A stretch of 64,000 nt of DNA from Lewinellaceae bacterium (GCA_016711435.1 JADJSY010000003.1:62001-126000), one strand, 5' to 3'; shown: positions 44,378 to 53,431, counted from the stretch's first letter. The notes: generated by a model from the sequence alone, not told the origin. Translations and numbers: made by a program.

Positions 44378-44470
44378 ATGGTTACATACTTTATTATTTT
44401 CCTGACGTTGTTCCTTTCAACTTCTTACGGTCTTTCCAGCGACAAATCCGAAGTCAAACAAAGAGACTAA
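44378..44470 (+). CDS. Possible 30-residue exported peptide
   Basis: MVTYFIIFLTLFLSTSYGLSS followed by DKSEVKQRD: a signal- or anchor-like hydrophobic run and a charged tail. It is preceded by an AT-rich region and a fragment of the dispersed element near 44290. It overlaps the end of the convergent GH29 gene by four bases. No homologue known to me. Confidence 0.3.
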   Translation: MVTYFIIFLTLFLSTSYGLSSDKSEVKQRD

Positions 44471-45951
44471 ATTTTATAGACTTCCACTTCGCTCAAGGCC
44501 GGTTCTCCTTTTGATGCACGTATGACAATTCTGATTTTCCGGGCCTTTTGCTCCGGGAAACGCAGTATTTTTCTGGCCCCGATCGTAGTCGAACGCGCTA
44601 CTTCCTGCCACCCGTCATTTTTCCAGACTTCTACGGAAAAGGATTGGATAAGTTGCCCTTCAGCGATGGCTTCCCGTATTACTACCGCATTAAAAGTTTG
44701 TTTTTTGCGTAGATCAATCTGAAGATTTGCCGGATCCAGGTTAGGCAATTGTATCTTTTCATAAGTATTTCGATCCCCGTCAAGCATGTAGGAAAAGCGC
44801 TTCCGGGGTGTAAAAGCGCAAATGCTGCGCTGATAAATCTTTCTCCCTTTTGCCAGATTGTATTGAAAAGCAGTGCCGACTTTTTCACCAAAGGCTACCA
44901 GTGACAAGGAATCCTGCTCGTGAATACGTCCCCTTCGATCCGGTGGCACATTCAGGATCAGGTTGGCGCCACGCCCGACGGAATGCAGGTAGATGTCCCA
45001 GAGTTGTTCCGGCGTCTTGACCTTATCGTCTTCTTCTGCGTGGTAAAACCAGCCCGGCCGGATACTGACATCGCATTCTGCGGGAATCCAGTGCGCGCCG
45101 TTTTCATTGCCCCGGTTGAGGGTATCATTGGAGGGAGCGCCCAGGCCACGTTGAAAACCGGCCGTATCCAGCGTACACCAGTTGGTTTCGCTCAGAATCA
45201 GTCCGCGTTCATTGCCCACCCAGCGGCAACCCGGGCCGATGTCGCTGAAAATGACCGCATTGGGCTGTAATCGTGCTGCCACCTGCTCGAAACGGTGGAA
45301 ATCGTACACCTGTTTTTTACCATTGGGGCCTTCCCCATTGGCGCCGTCCCACCATATTTCAAACAATTCACCATAACCCGTCAGCAACTCTGTCAAAGTA
45401 TTGACATACACATCATTGTATTCAGGCGTACCATATTGGGGGTGGTTGCGATCCCAGGGACTCAGGTAAACGCCGAATTTCAACCCGTGCCGACGGCAGG
45501 CCTCGGAAAGTTCGCGCAGCACATCGCCTTTGCCATCGCGCCATTTGCTTTCGCGCACGGTATGTTTGGAATACTGAGACGGCCACAGGCAAAAGCCGTC
45601 GTGGTGCTTGGCCGTAATCACGACACCCCGCGCGCCGGCTTGTTTTGCTACCCGGCACCACTGGTCGCAGTCCAGGTCAGTGGGGTTAAAAATATCTTCC
45701 GGTTCGGTGCCGTGTCCCCATTCCACATTGGTGAAGGTGTTGGGCCCAAAATGGAAAAAAAGGTAAAATTCCGTGTTGTGCCAGGCAAGTTGCTGCGCGG
45801 TTGGAACCGGCAGGGCTTGCTTCCCGGGCATGTTTTTCTGCGCTGAAATGCTGTTGACAAACAACAAAAATAAGAGGCCAGCAAGAAACCTGCTTCTGGC
45901 AAAAACGACTGATCGAGACAGGAAAAGTATTCTTAAAAAGAGGTACGGCAT
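44467..45951 (-). CDS. GH29 alpha-L-fucosidase-type glycosidase, exported
   Basis: About 494 residues, signal region FLAGLLFLLFVNSISAQ. The fold signature of GH29 is clear: WHNTEFYLFFHFGPNTFTNVEWG (split), AKHHDGFCLWPS, GLKFGVYLSPWDRNHPQYG, and the nucleophile segment LFEIWWDGANGEG. A C-terminal discoidin-like beta domain covers roughly the last 130 residues. It removes terminal fucose, or a related sugar, from exported glycans. I use ATG 45951 because the signal peptide begins there; the longer frame upstream reads through repeats. The promoter is in the dispersed element copy D. Confidence 0.88.
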   Translation of the reverse strand: MPYLFLRILFLSRSVVFARSRFLAGLLFLLFVNSISAQKNMPGKQALPVPTAQQLAWHNTEFYLFFHFGPNTFTNVEWGHGTEPEDIFNPTDLDCDQWCRVAKQAGARGVVITAKHHDGFCLWPSQYSKHTVRESKWRDGKGDVLRELSEACRRHGLKFGVYLSPWDRNHPQYGTPEYNDVYVNTLTELLTGYGELFEIWWDGANGEGPNGKKQVYDFHRFEQVAARLQPNAVIFSDIGPGCRWVGNERGLILSETNWCTLDTAGFQRGLGAPSNDTLNRGNENGAHWIPAECDVSIRPGWFYHAEEDDKVKTPEQLWDIYLHSVGRGANLILNVPPDRRGRIHEQDSLSLVAFGEKVGTAFQYNLAKGRKIYQRSICAFTPRKRFSYMLDGDRNTYEKIQLPNLDPANLQIDLRKKQTFNAVVIREAIAEGQLIQSFSVEVWKNDGWQEVARSTTIGARKILRFPEQKARKIRIVIRASKGEPALSEVEVYKI

Positions 45952-45972
45952 AGCAAAAAGACGTAAGTAGTG

Positions 45973-46015
45973 TGCAAAATTAGTTTTTACAGCACTTTCT
46001 AATGAAAGACAATTG
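45973..46015 (-). promoter_or_regulatory. TAATTTTG promoter within dispersed element copy D
   Basis: On the minus strand TAATTTTG (45975-45982) is followed by GCACACTACTTACG, as in copy C. It lies 23 bases upstream of the GH29 start and is the likely promoter. The region 19 bases upstream holds TCAT, so the -33 is weak. The upstream CATTAGAAAGTGCTGTA recurs at 46.23 kb. Confidence 0.55.
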
Positions 46016-46049
46016 CGTACAATCGGACGTTCAGGGCTGTTTGTCATAG

Positions 46050-46197
46050 GGGCAGCGCCCCGGTAATATTTGTAGCATTTTCCAGTTAACCCGGGAATGG
46101 AGGGGCAGCGCCCCGGCAATATTACCGGGGCGCTGCCCCTCCAACCATATTCATCACTTCATTCTACAAATATCATCGGGGCGCTGCCCCTTTTGTT
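46050..46197. repeat. GGGGCAGCGCCCC hairpin cluster
   Basis: Three units: AGGGGCAGCGCCCCGG TAATATTTGTAG (46050-46077), a perfect palindrome AGGGGCAGCGCCCCGGCAATATTACCGGGGCGCTGCCCCT (46107-46142 area, described in parts), and the reverse unit CTACAAATATCATCGGGGCGCTGCCCC (46167-46191). The outer two are inverted copies of one another. Confidence 0.8.
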
Positions 46198-46227
46198 AGC
46201 AGGTTCAGGATGCGAAGCATCTCTTAA

Positions 46228-46312
46228 ATGTTTTACATTAGAAACTGCTGTAGTTTTGATTAAGTTCTTTGCAAATGCTTGATTATCAACACTAACAACT
46301 ATTTAAGTAGTT
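46228..46312 (-). repeat. Dispersed promoter-bearing element, copy E (degenerate -7)
   Basis: CATTAGAAACTGCTGTA links it to copy D. On the minus strand TTTG is followed after 19 bases by TACAGCAG instead of TAATTTTG. The array half is shortened to CACTAACAACTATTTAAG and encodes the C-terminus of the acetyltransferase. Confidence 0.65.
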
Positions 46313-46903
46313 AAAGATTTTGATCCAGTAAGTCATCGGTTTGGCAGTAGCAACGTGTTCTCCCAGATCGGGCCAGGTAAACAGGCTTTGCAGCATAGGC
46401 GCCTTTTGATACCCTCTTTTGAGCCAAAAACGATCTAAAGGCTGATAGTCAGCCGGTTGCAAAGGGTGATCGGCAGGCCGCTGCACGGCGCAAAAACAAG
46501 TCATGGCATACATACCGAAGCCGGCGGCATGGGCTTCTCTTTCATCAAAAAAACGGTGTCCGAGGCCCAAACCGCGATAAGCAGGCAACAAAATACTCTC
46601 TCCGAAGTAAAACACTTTGGAAATATCATAACCCGCTTCCAGAAATGGTTTTTGCACCTCTTCCGTTTCATCCGCAAGCGGGATACAGGTAGTTGCTCCT
46701 ACCATCCGGTCTCCATCATAAACCGCAAATAAAAAAGCGCGCGCAGCATCCGAGTAGGTCTGGAGATACGCCTTTTCATAGGCGACTGTTCCCTCGTACA
46801 GGTACGGGAAATCGCGAAAAACAGCGATGCGCAACAGCGCCAGGTCGTCGAACACTGCTGCTATATCGCTGCCCGTTTTGCGCATAAATCTCAAATCAGG
46901 CAT
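46292..46903 (-). CDS. GNAT-family N-acetyltransferase
   Basis: A 203-residue protein. The acetyl-CoA-binding motif A is near residue 110: ESILLPAYRGLGLGHRFFDERE (split; R-G-x-G-L/G), preceded by LFAVYDGDRMVGATTCIPL. The substrate is not predictable. The stop codon region is encoded by the short dispersed element. The ATG starts one base after the stop of the NTF2-like gene, so the two form a tight operon. Confidence 0.82.
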   Translation of the reverse strand: MPDLRFMRKTGSDIAAVFDDLALLRIAVFRDFPYLYEGTVAYEKAYLQTYSDAARAFLFAVYDGDRMVGATTCIPLADETEEVQKPFLEAGYDISKVFYFGESILLPAYRGLGLGHRFFDEREAHAAGFGMYAMTCFCAVQRPADHPLQPADYQPLDRFWLKRGYQKAPMLQSLFTWPDLGEHVATAKPMTYWIKIFNYLNSC

Positions 46904-46904
46904 A

Positions 46905-47303
46905 TCAGGACACCAGTTGTATCCAAAGTGGCAGGTTGTAATACGTTGTCACCCGGGTGATTTTCCCATTTTTCACTTCCAGGAAAGCGCCGGCGGGTAG
47001 CACATACGTCTGATTGCGCGCCGGCGGCAGGCCTTCTTCTCCTTTTTTATAGATTCCGTTCACCACAAATTCGCAGGCAAAACGAGTACCCGTTGCTTCC
47101 GACAGGAATACCATGTCGGTCAGACTTTCTTCATAGGTTTCGTCCATGTGCTGCAAAAACTGCTCGTACAATGCCAGTCCGATGCGCGCTTCGCCCTGAT
47201 TCGGTTCATGCCGGATGTTTTCGTCGAGCAAAGCCAGCATGCCCGCCCAGTCTTTCCGGTTAAAACAAGCGTAATATTCTTTGACTAATTCAAGTGATTG
47301 CAT
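46905..47303 (-). CDS. SnoaL/NTF2-like protein
   Basis: A 132-residue cone-fold protein: SLELVKEYYACFNRKDWAGMLALLDENIRHEPNQGE (split) followed by FLEVKNGKITRVTTYYNLPLWI. Typical for ketosteroid-isomerase-like/SnoaL proteins of unknown substrate. Tightly coupled with the acetyltransferase downstream. Confidence 0.8.
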   Translation of the reverse strand: MQSLELVKEYYACFNRKDWAGMLALLDENIRHEPNQGEARIGLALYEQFLQHMDETYEESLTDMVFLSEATGTRFACEFVVNGIYKKGEEGLPPARNQTYVLPAGAFLEVKNGKITRVTTYYNLPLWIQLVS

Positions 47304-47375
47304 GATGTGTTCTTATTTGTTGTGAAAAACATAGGTCTGAGTTTAATTAACCTGCAAAATCGAAAAACAAATGCT

Positions 47376-47512
47376 ACGGGTCTACGAGCGGATGAATGCC
47401 GCGAAAGTCACTCTATGGGGAAAATCCGGGTTTCCGCGCGCTCCCGCAGTGTGGCGCGTGGCGGGGCGCCGGGTGCTTTTCGGGATCGCGGTCATCCGCT
47501 CGTAGACCCTAG
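47376..47512. repeat. Long hairpin element with GC-rich interior
   Basis: GGTCTACGAGCGGATGA...CCGCGA (47379-47403) pairs with TCGCGGTCATCCGCTCGTAGACC (47486-47508) around about 80 GC-rich bases with their own CGCGCG/GGCGCGTGGCG pairing. It lies between divergent genes; no frame is supported. Confidence 0.7.
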
Positions 47513-47604
47513 GAGTCATGTTATACAGGCGGCAAAAATAGAAAAAGAATAATCGAACATTGCAATCTGTCTTCTGTTTCAAGCGCGTTCCTAGTCAAAT
47601 TCGT

Positions 47605-48507
47605 ATGCTCAAAATTGCCTGGTCGCCTGTTTACAAATATGAATTACCCGAAGGCCATCGCTTTCCGATGGCGAAATACGAATTGCTGCCTGAGCAGTTG
47701 TTGTATGAAGGCACGGTAACGGATGATAATTTTTTTCAACCCGGATTATTGGAGACGCCCGTCGCATTGCTGACCCATACGAGCGACTGGTGGAGCCGTA
47801 TGAATGCCGTACAACTCACGCCCCAGGAAATCAGGGCTATCGGTTTTCCGGTCAATGAAAAATTTGTGGTACGAGGGCGGCATATTTCACAAGGCACGCT
47901 CGAATGCGCACATTTTGCCCTGCAATACGGATGCGCTATGAATGTTGCAGGTGGCACACACCATGCTTTTGCGGATCGCGGGGAAGGATTTTGTTGTTTC
48001 AACGACCAGGCTGTGGCGGCGAACTATTTGTTAAACAAACAATTAGCCACAAAAATTCTCGTGATCGATCTGGATGTACACCAGGGCAACGGTACGGCCT
48101 CCATCTTCCGCGACGAACCGCGCGTATTCACTTTTTCCATGCACGGAGAACGCAATTACCCCCTGCGCAAAGAACAATCGGATCTCGATATAGGGCTGCC
48201 CGATGGTATGACGGACGCCGTTTACCTGCAAATCCTGCGCGATACCCTACCCCGTTTATACGAAGACTTTCAGCCGGATTTCGTGTTTTATCTAAGCGGT
48301 GTGGACATCCTGGAATCGGATAAATTGGGGCGACTGGCAATCAGCCGCGCAGGTTGCAGGGAACGAGATAGTACCGTTTTCAACTTCTGCAAAACGCATC
48401 GGTTACCCGTGGTAGCAAGCATGGGCGGCGGCTATTCCCCCCGAATCGTGGATATTGTGGAAGCCCATGCCAACACTTTCCGTGTTGCTCAGGAGATTTT
48501 TTTCTGA
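47605..48507 (+). CDS. Histone-deacetylase-family (AcuC-like) amidohydrolase
   Basis: A 300-residue protein of the zinc-dependent arginase/deacetylase fold. The tandem His is in NVAGGTHHAFADRGEGFCCFND, the metal ligands are in VIDLDVHQGNGTASIF, and GVDILESDKLGRLAIS and SMGGGYSP are further signatures. Bacterial members deacetylate acetylated polyamines, acetoin-related compounds or proteins such as acetyl-CoA synthetase. I start at ATG 47605, directly before the conserved KIAWSP; the longer frame upstream is not conserved. Confidence 0.9.
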   Translation: MLKIAWSPVYKYELPEGHRFPMAKYELLPEQLLYEGTVTDDNFFQPGLLETPVALLTHTSDWWSRMNAVQLTPQEIRAIGFPVNEKFVVRGRHISQGTLECAHFALQYGCAMNVAGGTHHAFADRGEGFCCFNDQAVAANYLLNKQLATKILVIDLDVHQGNGTASIFRDEPRVFTFSMHGERNYPLRKEQSDLDIGLPDGMTDAVYLQILRDTLPRLYEDFQPDFVFYLSGVDILESDKLGRLAISRAGCRERDSTVFNFCKTHRLPVVASMGGGYSPRIVDIVEAHANTFRVAQEIFF

Positions 48508-48548
48508 AAAGTTCCAAAAGATTGTTTTAAATATTCGGAATTACCGAT

Positions 48549-48556
48549 TACCTTTG
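48549..48556 (+). promoter_or_regulatory. -7 promoter box TACCTTTG of rpsU
   Basis: An exact TAnnTTTG match; transcription would begin about 40-45 bases before the ATG, giving a leader that contains the Shine-Dalgarno sequence. Confidence 0.5.
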
Positions 48557-48595
48557 CAGCCCGAAATACAACAGATTATTTTTTTCATTAAACAC

Positions 48596-48601
48596 AAGGA
48601 G
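48596..48601 (+). promoter_or_regulatory. Strong Shine-Dalgarno sequence AAGGAG of rpsU
   Basis: AAGGAG lies seven bases before the ATG, unlike the other genes here, which have AT-rich leaders. In Bacteroidia bS21 helps hide the anti-Shine-Dalgarno sequence of the ribosome, and rpsU is one of few genes that keeps a strong site, allowing feedback control. Confidence 0.75.
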
Positions 48602-48608
48602 AAAATTC

Positions 48609-48803
48609 ATGCTCATCGTTGAAGTAAAAGACGGCGAAGTACTCGATAAAGTACTTAAGAAATACAAACGCAAATTTGAAAAGGCCGGCATCCTGAAAGA
48701 ATTGCGCCGCCGCAAAAACTTCACCAAGCCATCTGTATCACGCCGTACGGAAGTACTGAAGGCGGTATACAAAGAAGATATGTACGGCAACAAGAACGAT
48801 TAA
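48609..48803 (+). CDS. rpsU: 30S ribosomal protein bS21
   Basis: A 64-residue basic protein: MLIVEVKDGEVLDKVLKKYKRKFEKAG, then LRRRKNFTKPSVSRR, the bS21 pattern, of usual length. Preceded by a strong Shine-Dalgarno sequence. In many Bacteroidota it is followed by a Xer recombinase, then a hibernation factor, tRNAs and tuf; the Xer gene is here but the rest is not. Confidence 0.95.
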   Translation: MLIVEVKDGEVLDKVLKKYKRKFEKAGILKELRRRKNFTKPSVSRRTEVLKAVYKEDMYGNKND

Positions 48804-48882
48804 ATCGTCTGTACATCGGCTGGTGCAAGTCGCGGTAATGCAATATTGATTATCATTGCCTTATCAATCGCAGCAACTGGCC

Positions 48883-49788
48883 ATGTTTCACGAAGAATCG
48901 TTTTTTCGATATTTATCGCTCGAACGCCGTATGTCCCCGCATACCATTACGGCCTATCAGAACGATATACAACAATTTACGGCTCATTGTACGGAGCAGC
49001 AATGCCTTAGTTCGGTTACCGAGCTAAGGCATTTGCATATCCGGTCCTGGATTGTCTCGCTGATCGAATCCGGGCAAAGTCCACGCAGCGTCAACCGCCG
49101 GCTTTCCTGCCTCAAAACCTATTTCAAATACCTGCGCAGCCGCGGTTTTCTGGAAAGCGACCCGATGAAAAAGGTGATCGCTCCAAAAACCGGCAAACGC
49201 CTGCCCGTCGTCATGCAGGAGCACCAGATGCTCGCCTTGTTTACCCATACCGAATTCGGCTCCGATTACGGCGGACAGATGCATCGCCTGCTTTTGGAGA
49301 TTTTGTATTCTACGGGTATGCGCCGCAGCGAAGTTTCCTCCCTGAAAATCAATGACATAGACCTGGGCCGCATGGTGTTCAAGGTGAGCGGCAAAGGCAA
49401 CAAACAGCGTATGCTGCCCTTTGCGCATTACCTCGCCAAACTGTTGGAAGCCTTTATGGAAATTCGGAATACCACTTTCCCCGGTACCGACCAGCCCTGG
49501 TTGTTCCTGAACCGGAAAGGCGAGCAATTAAGCCCCGAAAGCATTTATCACATCGTTCACAAACACCTCTCGGCAGTTACCACCATCGAACAGCGCAGTC
49601 CGCACGTGTTGCGGCACTCTTTTGCCACGCACTTGTCTAACAACGGCGCCGACCTCAACGCCATCAAGGAATTGCTGGGCCACTCCAACCTGGCCGCCAC
49701 GCAGATTTATATGCACAACAGCATCGAGCGCCTGCAAAAGGTGTATGAACAGGCGCATCCGAAAGGCGCGGAAGACCCGCAAGAATAA
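48883..49788 (+). CDS. Tyrosine recombinase XerC/XerD type
   Basis: A 301-residue recombinase. N-terminal SAM-like core-binding domain (FFRYLSLERRMSPHTITAYQND, split) and catalytic domain with Arg in STGMRRSEVSS, Lys in VSGKGNKQR, HVLRHSFATH, His in LLGHSNLAA and the nucleophile Tyr in TQIYMHNS. The position after rpsU marks it as the housekeeping chromosome-dimer-resolution enzyme of Bacteroidota, not a phage integrase. ATG 48883 preferred over an upstream TTG. Confidence 0.92.
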   Translation: MFHEESFFRYLSLERRMSPHTITAYQNDIQQFTAHCTEQQCLSSVTELRHLHIRSWIVSLIESGQSPRSVNRRLSCLKTYFKYLRSRGFLESDPMKKVIAPKTGKRLPVVMQEHQMLALFTHTEFGSDYGGQMHRLLLEILYSTGMRRSEVSSLKINDIDLGRMVFKVSGKGNKQRMLPFAHYLAKLLEAFMEIRNTTFPGTDQPWLFLNRKGEQLSPESIYHIVHKHLSAVTTIEQRSPHVLRHSFATHLSNNGADLNAIKELLGHSNLAATQIYMHNSIERLQKVYEQAHPKGAEDPQE

Positions 49789-49856
49789 AATTATTACAAC
49801 TTATAATAATATCTGATGTTGCATCAGGTACACTTTTAATCAAACACGTTTCACAG

Positions 49857-52800
49857 ATGAACACCAACCGACTTCTGATGTCATGGATTGTTATGTCCAT
49901 GCTGTTCGCCTCCGCCCATCACCTTGCCGCCCAATGCATCCCACCAGCCGCTATCTGGCTTCACACACAACAAAGTTCTACTGCCCTGACGTTCAACTGG
50001 GTACCCGTAGCCGCCGCTACCCAATACCAGCTTCGATATTGGGAAACCGCAGCACCTGAAGATAAAACGATCGTTGACAACTTCGCCCCTGCGCCTTCCA
50101 TTCTGAATGGATTAAAAAAAAGCAGTCATTATACCCTCGATATTCGTTCCAAATGCGGCGGTTCTTTCTCCGCATGGGGAACTTCCGTCACTTATTTTAC
50201 CAATTATGACACCTCATCCTGTAGTACGCCCACCGGGGTGCTGGTCAGTGCCGGGGCTTCAGGTATGGACATCAGTTGGACGTCCTCCGGCAGCCATACC
50301 GTCCGGTATCGTTTGGGCAATACGGGCGACTGGCTGATACCAACCGGCGCTTTATCCGTGTCGGCATCGCCTTTTTCCATCACAGGTTTATCATCGGGCG
50401 ATTACCAGGTAGAAGTAAAACGCAATTGTAGCGCTACTGCCAGCGATTTTATCAGCGCCGAATTTGTTGCTGGGGCGACTTGTGCCCCACCACTCGCGCC
50501 TGGTATAACACCCGGCGTTACCAGCGCCTCGGTCAACTTACCTGTTGCAAGCGGCGTCACAGGATACAATGTTGCCTACCGGCCCGGCGCCACGGGAAAC
50601 TGGATAACAGTTGGCAGCAATATCCTTCTCCCCCTGTTTCATTTGAATCCGCCCTTAACGTCTTCGACCACGTATCAGGTGCAAATCCAGGCCATTTGCG
50701 GCGCCGGCAGCAGTGGTTTTTCCATACCCGCCACTTTTACAACGCAGGCAACAGGTCTGTGCCTGGCCGATAAAAATTTTGGTAAAAATCTGAGTGGCGA
50801 AGCAATGGTACTGATCGACCAAAACTTCAATACGCCAAGCCCGTATGCACTCTTCTCTATGATAGGCGTCAACGACGGCGGGCTTCTTTTCAGGGCATTT
50901 CAGAACGCCAACAGCAACCAAATTACCCGTTTGACGACACAGTACCGGAATTTTCACACCATCGACGATGATTTTGACAACACGTTGGTGAATTACACTC
51001 AAAACACAAAACCTAAAAATACCAGCCCGGAAGGAACGCCTGCCTTTACCGGATTAAACAAGGGGTTCTATTCAATTTACCGCAAAAAACATGGATTTAC
51101 CAATATCACTGCCGCAATTGAATTGTTGCAGTATTCGCCTCAATCCTGGAAGGAGAAGATTTATAAGGAAAGCGACTGGTCTGCCGCAGGGCCGGCAGGA
51201 ATAAAAAAATCATTTGAAACCTATACCAAAAAGTTTATTGATGTATTCGCTCCTGCCAATGGCGTGGACAGCCAAATACTGGTTATGAATTTCCAGGTTG
51301 GCAACGAGCTGTGGGATTATCCGGTAAAATCCGATTACCACAGCATGCTGACTGGCGCACGAAGCGCCTTTATCAATAAATATGGCGAGAAATCAGCCGG
51401 CGGCTGGAAAATGCAATTGGTGGTCGGGGCTTTTCAGGCTTTCCAGGACAACAATTGCACCGGTGTGCTACGAGACTTTTCCAATTGCGACGGCAGCCTG
51501 GATCGCCATGATTTTATTGGCGATTATTTAGCGATTGAAGATTGCGATATACTGAAAGACATAGACGCCATCGACTGTCATTCATATAGTTTTTTGCCGC
51601 GCTCCACCACCTGGACGTATCCTGAAAATCCGGAATCCGAAACAGGGCAAATCAGAAACCTCGGAGGTTGGCTGGATGTCAACAGAAACAGCGCTACCGG
51701 CGTCTTGAGCAACACCCGTTTATGGGCCACCGAATTCGGATTTGACAGTAACCTAACCACGGGCGTCGGGGAGAAAACGCAGTCTGCTTACCTGCTCCGG
51801 GGATTATTGTTACACAGCAGGTATCATTATGAAAAAGTGTTTTTTTACAATGCATTCGATCACACCAGAAGCAACGATGTCAATTATACGGGCCTGTACA
51901 ATAGTTCCGGGTTATGGACGCTGGGTACACACCCTGCGAACAGCGCCTGGTCATCTCCCCTGGCAGAGCACGGCGCTAAAGCCAAACCTGCCTGGTTTGG
52001 CTTGATGGATCTCAAGTTTCGTTTTGGCGGCCATGTTTTTTACAAAGCCTTGGTAGAGGATACCGACGCGTATGTTTTCCTGCTGGCAACAGCGGATGGC
52101 ACAGACCCTTTCCTGGTATTTTGGTCTCCACAGCAGACAACGGACGCCAACTTGAACGTTGATATTCCCATTAGTAAAGTAGTGAACTGGTCGGACGCCA
52201 TCGGGAATAATTTTAAGGTTGAAACGCCGATGGCACAGGCATTTGCCCTGGATGCAGCGCCCGGACCAACATTTATGGCTGCTACTAATGTTGATTGCGG
52301 CACAGCAACCCTCAAGACGATCAGGAGAAATCCTTCTTTTTTGCACCTGGTACCCTGTATAAATTGTCCCAACATCACTGATCCAGGCAGCAATACGGCG
52401 CCTAACCCCGGCAGTGGCGACAGCCCTTTCAACGCCGGTATCATCACCAGCGACGTGGCCGCAAATGGCGGTACAGGCGGCAGCATAGTGTACCAATGGC
52501 AAGAATCCTCAGACAATATCAATTTTACAGATATTGCCGGAAACATGTCGCTTACATACGATCCGCCTGGCATTACACAAACCACTTACTACCGCCGGGG
52601 CGCTAAACGGACTACTTGTCCGGTTTATTTATACGCGCTTTCGGTTGTTATTACCGTGCTGGAAAGCAGTATCTGCCCGGCAGTGCTTTCCTTCCAGCGC
52701 CAGGCATATACGAATGCAGGTTGTAATGGCGCCGGCGACTATTATTTTGAAGTGGTACTCGGCAATGTGACTGTGGATGAACAGATTACCCTTGCCGGAT

Positions 52801-53357
52801 TACCATCCAATGGGGTAAATATTACCTCATCAAGCCTGAACGGTATCGCTTTTAACATTACCACTTTTCTGGACAACCTGCACTATATCAGCAGCAGCAG
52901 TTTCCGTTGGCCGGTTCATGCAGCCAACGGCGTCGCGCAAACGCTCAGAATATACTACTGCTGGGTGAATAATTATCCCGATCCTGTTGCGCTTACTACC
53001 GCTACCGCCTTATGTTCGGGTATTACCACGCCTTGCACTTCTGCTGCGAACATCGACGAGCCCGGCACTGAGGAGCGGCGTGTGGTATTGCCAGCGCCAT
53101 TGGAGGCATTTTATTTTACGGCAGAACCGAATCCGGGGACAGATCAGATATTGCTGACTTATTTTGGAGAACTGGCTTCTCAGTCAAGTTTGTCCATTTT
53201 TTCTGTGGGTGGTCAATTGATGTCAACCAGGCATTTTCCGGAAATGGATAACCTGCAACAGTGGCAAATAGAAACCAACAAATTACCGGCCGGCGTTTAT
53301 TTTCTGCGTTTGCAAACAAACCATGAAGTAAGATTTAAGATGTGGGAAAAATTGTGA
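49857..53357 (+). CDS. Type IX-secreted fibronectin-III / TIM-barrel glycosidase-like protein
   Basis: An 1166-residue protein. Signal peptide to about residue 26, then three fibronectin-III-like domains (to about residue 300), then a TIM-barrel region with two Glu motifs characteristic of clan GH-A glycosidases: NFQVGNELWDY near residue 480 and WATEFGFDS near residue 622. A further Ig-like/PKD segment (YQWQESSDNINF, residues about 840-930) precedes the last 80 residues, which match the type IX sorting domain (NPGTDQILLTYFGE, LPAGVYFLRLQT). Probably a surface or secreted polysaccharide hydrolase; the family is not certain. Confidence 0.8.
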   Translation: MNTNRLLMSWIVMSMLFASAHHLAAQCIPPAAIWLHTQQSSTALTFNWVPVAAATQYQLRYWETAAPEDKTIVDNFAPAPSILNGLKKSSHYTLDIRSKCGGSFSAWGTSVTYFTNYDTSSCSTPTGVLVSAGASGMDISWTSSGSHTVRYRLGNTGDWLIPTGALSVSASPFSITGLSSGDYQVEVKRNCSATASDFISAEFVAGATCAPPLAPGITPGVTSASVNLPVASGVTGYNVAYRPGATGNWITVGSNILLPLFHLNPPLTSSTTYQVQIQAICGAGSSGFSIPATFTTQATGLCLADKNFGKNLSGEAMVLIDQNFNTPSPYALFSMIGVNDGGLLFRAFQNANSNQITRLTTQYRNFHTIDDDFDNTLVNYTQNTKPKNTSPEGTPAFTGLNKGFYSIYRKKHGFTNITAAIELLQYSPQSWKEKIYKESDWSAAGPAGIKKSFETYTKKFIDVFAPANGVDSQILVMNFQVGNELWDYPVKSDYHSMLTGARSAFINKYGEKSAGGWKMQLVVGAFQAFQDNNCTGVLRDFSNCDGSLDRHDFIGDYLAIEDCDILKDIDAIDCHSYSFLPRSTTWTYPENPESETGQIRNLGGWLDVNRNSATGVLSNTRLWATEFGFDSNLTTGVGEKTQSAYLLRGLLLHSRYHYEKVFFYNAFDHTRSNDVNYTGLYNSSGLWTLGTHPANSAWSSPLAEHGAKAKPAWFGLMDLKFRFGGHVFYKALVEDTDAYVFLLATADGTDPFLVFWSPQQTTDANLNVDIPISKVVNWSDAIGNNFKVETPMAQAFALDAAPGPTFMAATNVDCGTATLKTIRRNPSFLHLVPCINCPNITDPGSNTAPNPGSGDSPFNAGIITSDVAANGGTGGSIVYQWQESSDNINFTDIAGNMSLTYDPPGITQTTYYRRGAKRTTCPVYLYALSVVITVLESSICPAVLSFQRQAYTNAGCNGAGDYYFEVVLGNVTVDEQITLAGLPSNGVNITSSSLNGIAFNITTFLDNLHYISSSSFRWPVHAANGVAQTLRIYYCWVNNYPDPVALTTATALCSGITTPCTSAANIDEPGTEERRVVLPAPLEAFYFTAEPNPGTDQILLTYFGELASQSSLSIFSVGGQLMSTRHFPEMDNLQQWQIETNKLPAGVYFLRLQTNHEVRFKMWEKL

Positions 53358-53431
53358 GGGTTGCACAACAGTTTTAGCAGTAAAGTGTCATATTTGAGCC
53401 GTATTTAACGGTTAAAATATATCCTAACAAC

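Noticed and set aside
45952..46119. N-terminal extension of the GH29 gene
   Set aside because: It reads through the dispersed element and hairpin cluster; the signal peptide begins at 45951.
48883..49788. Phage or integrative-element integrase
   Set aside because: The position next to rpsU and the protein length fit the housekeeping Xer; no attachment site or mobile gene is nearby.
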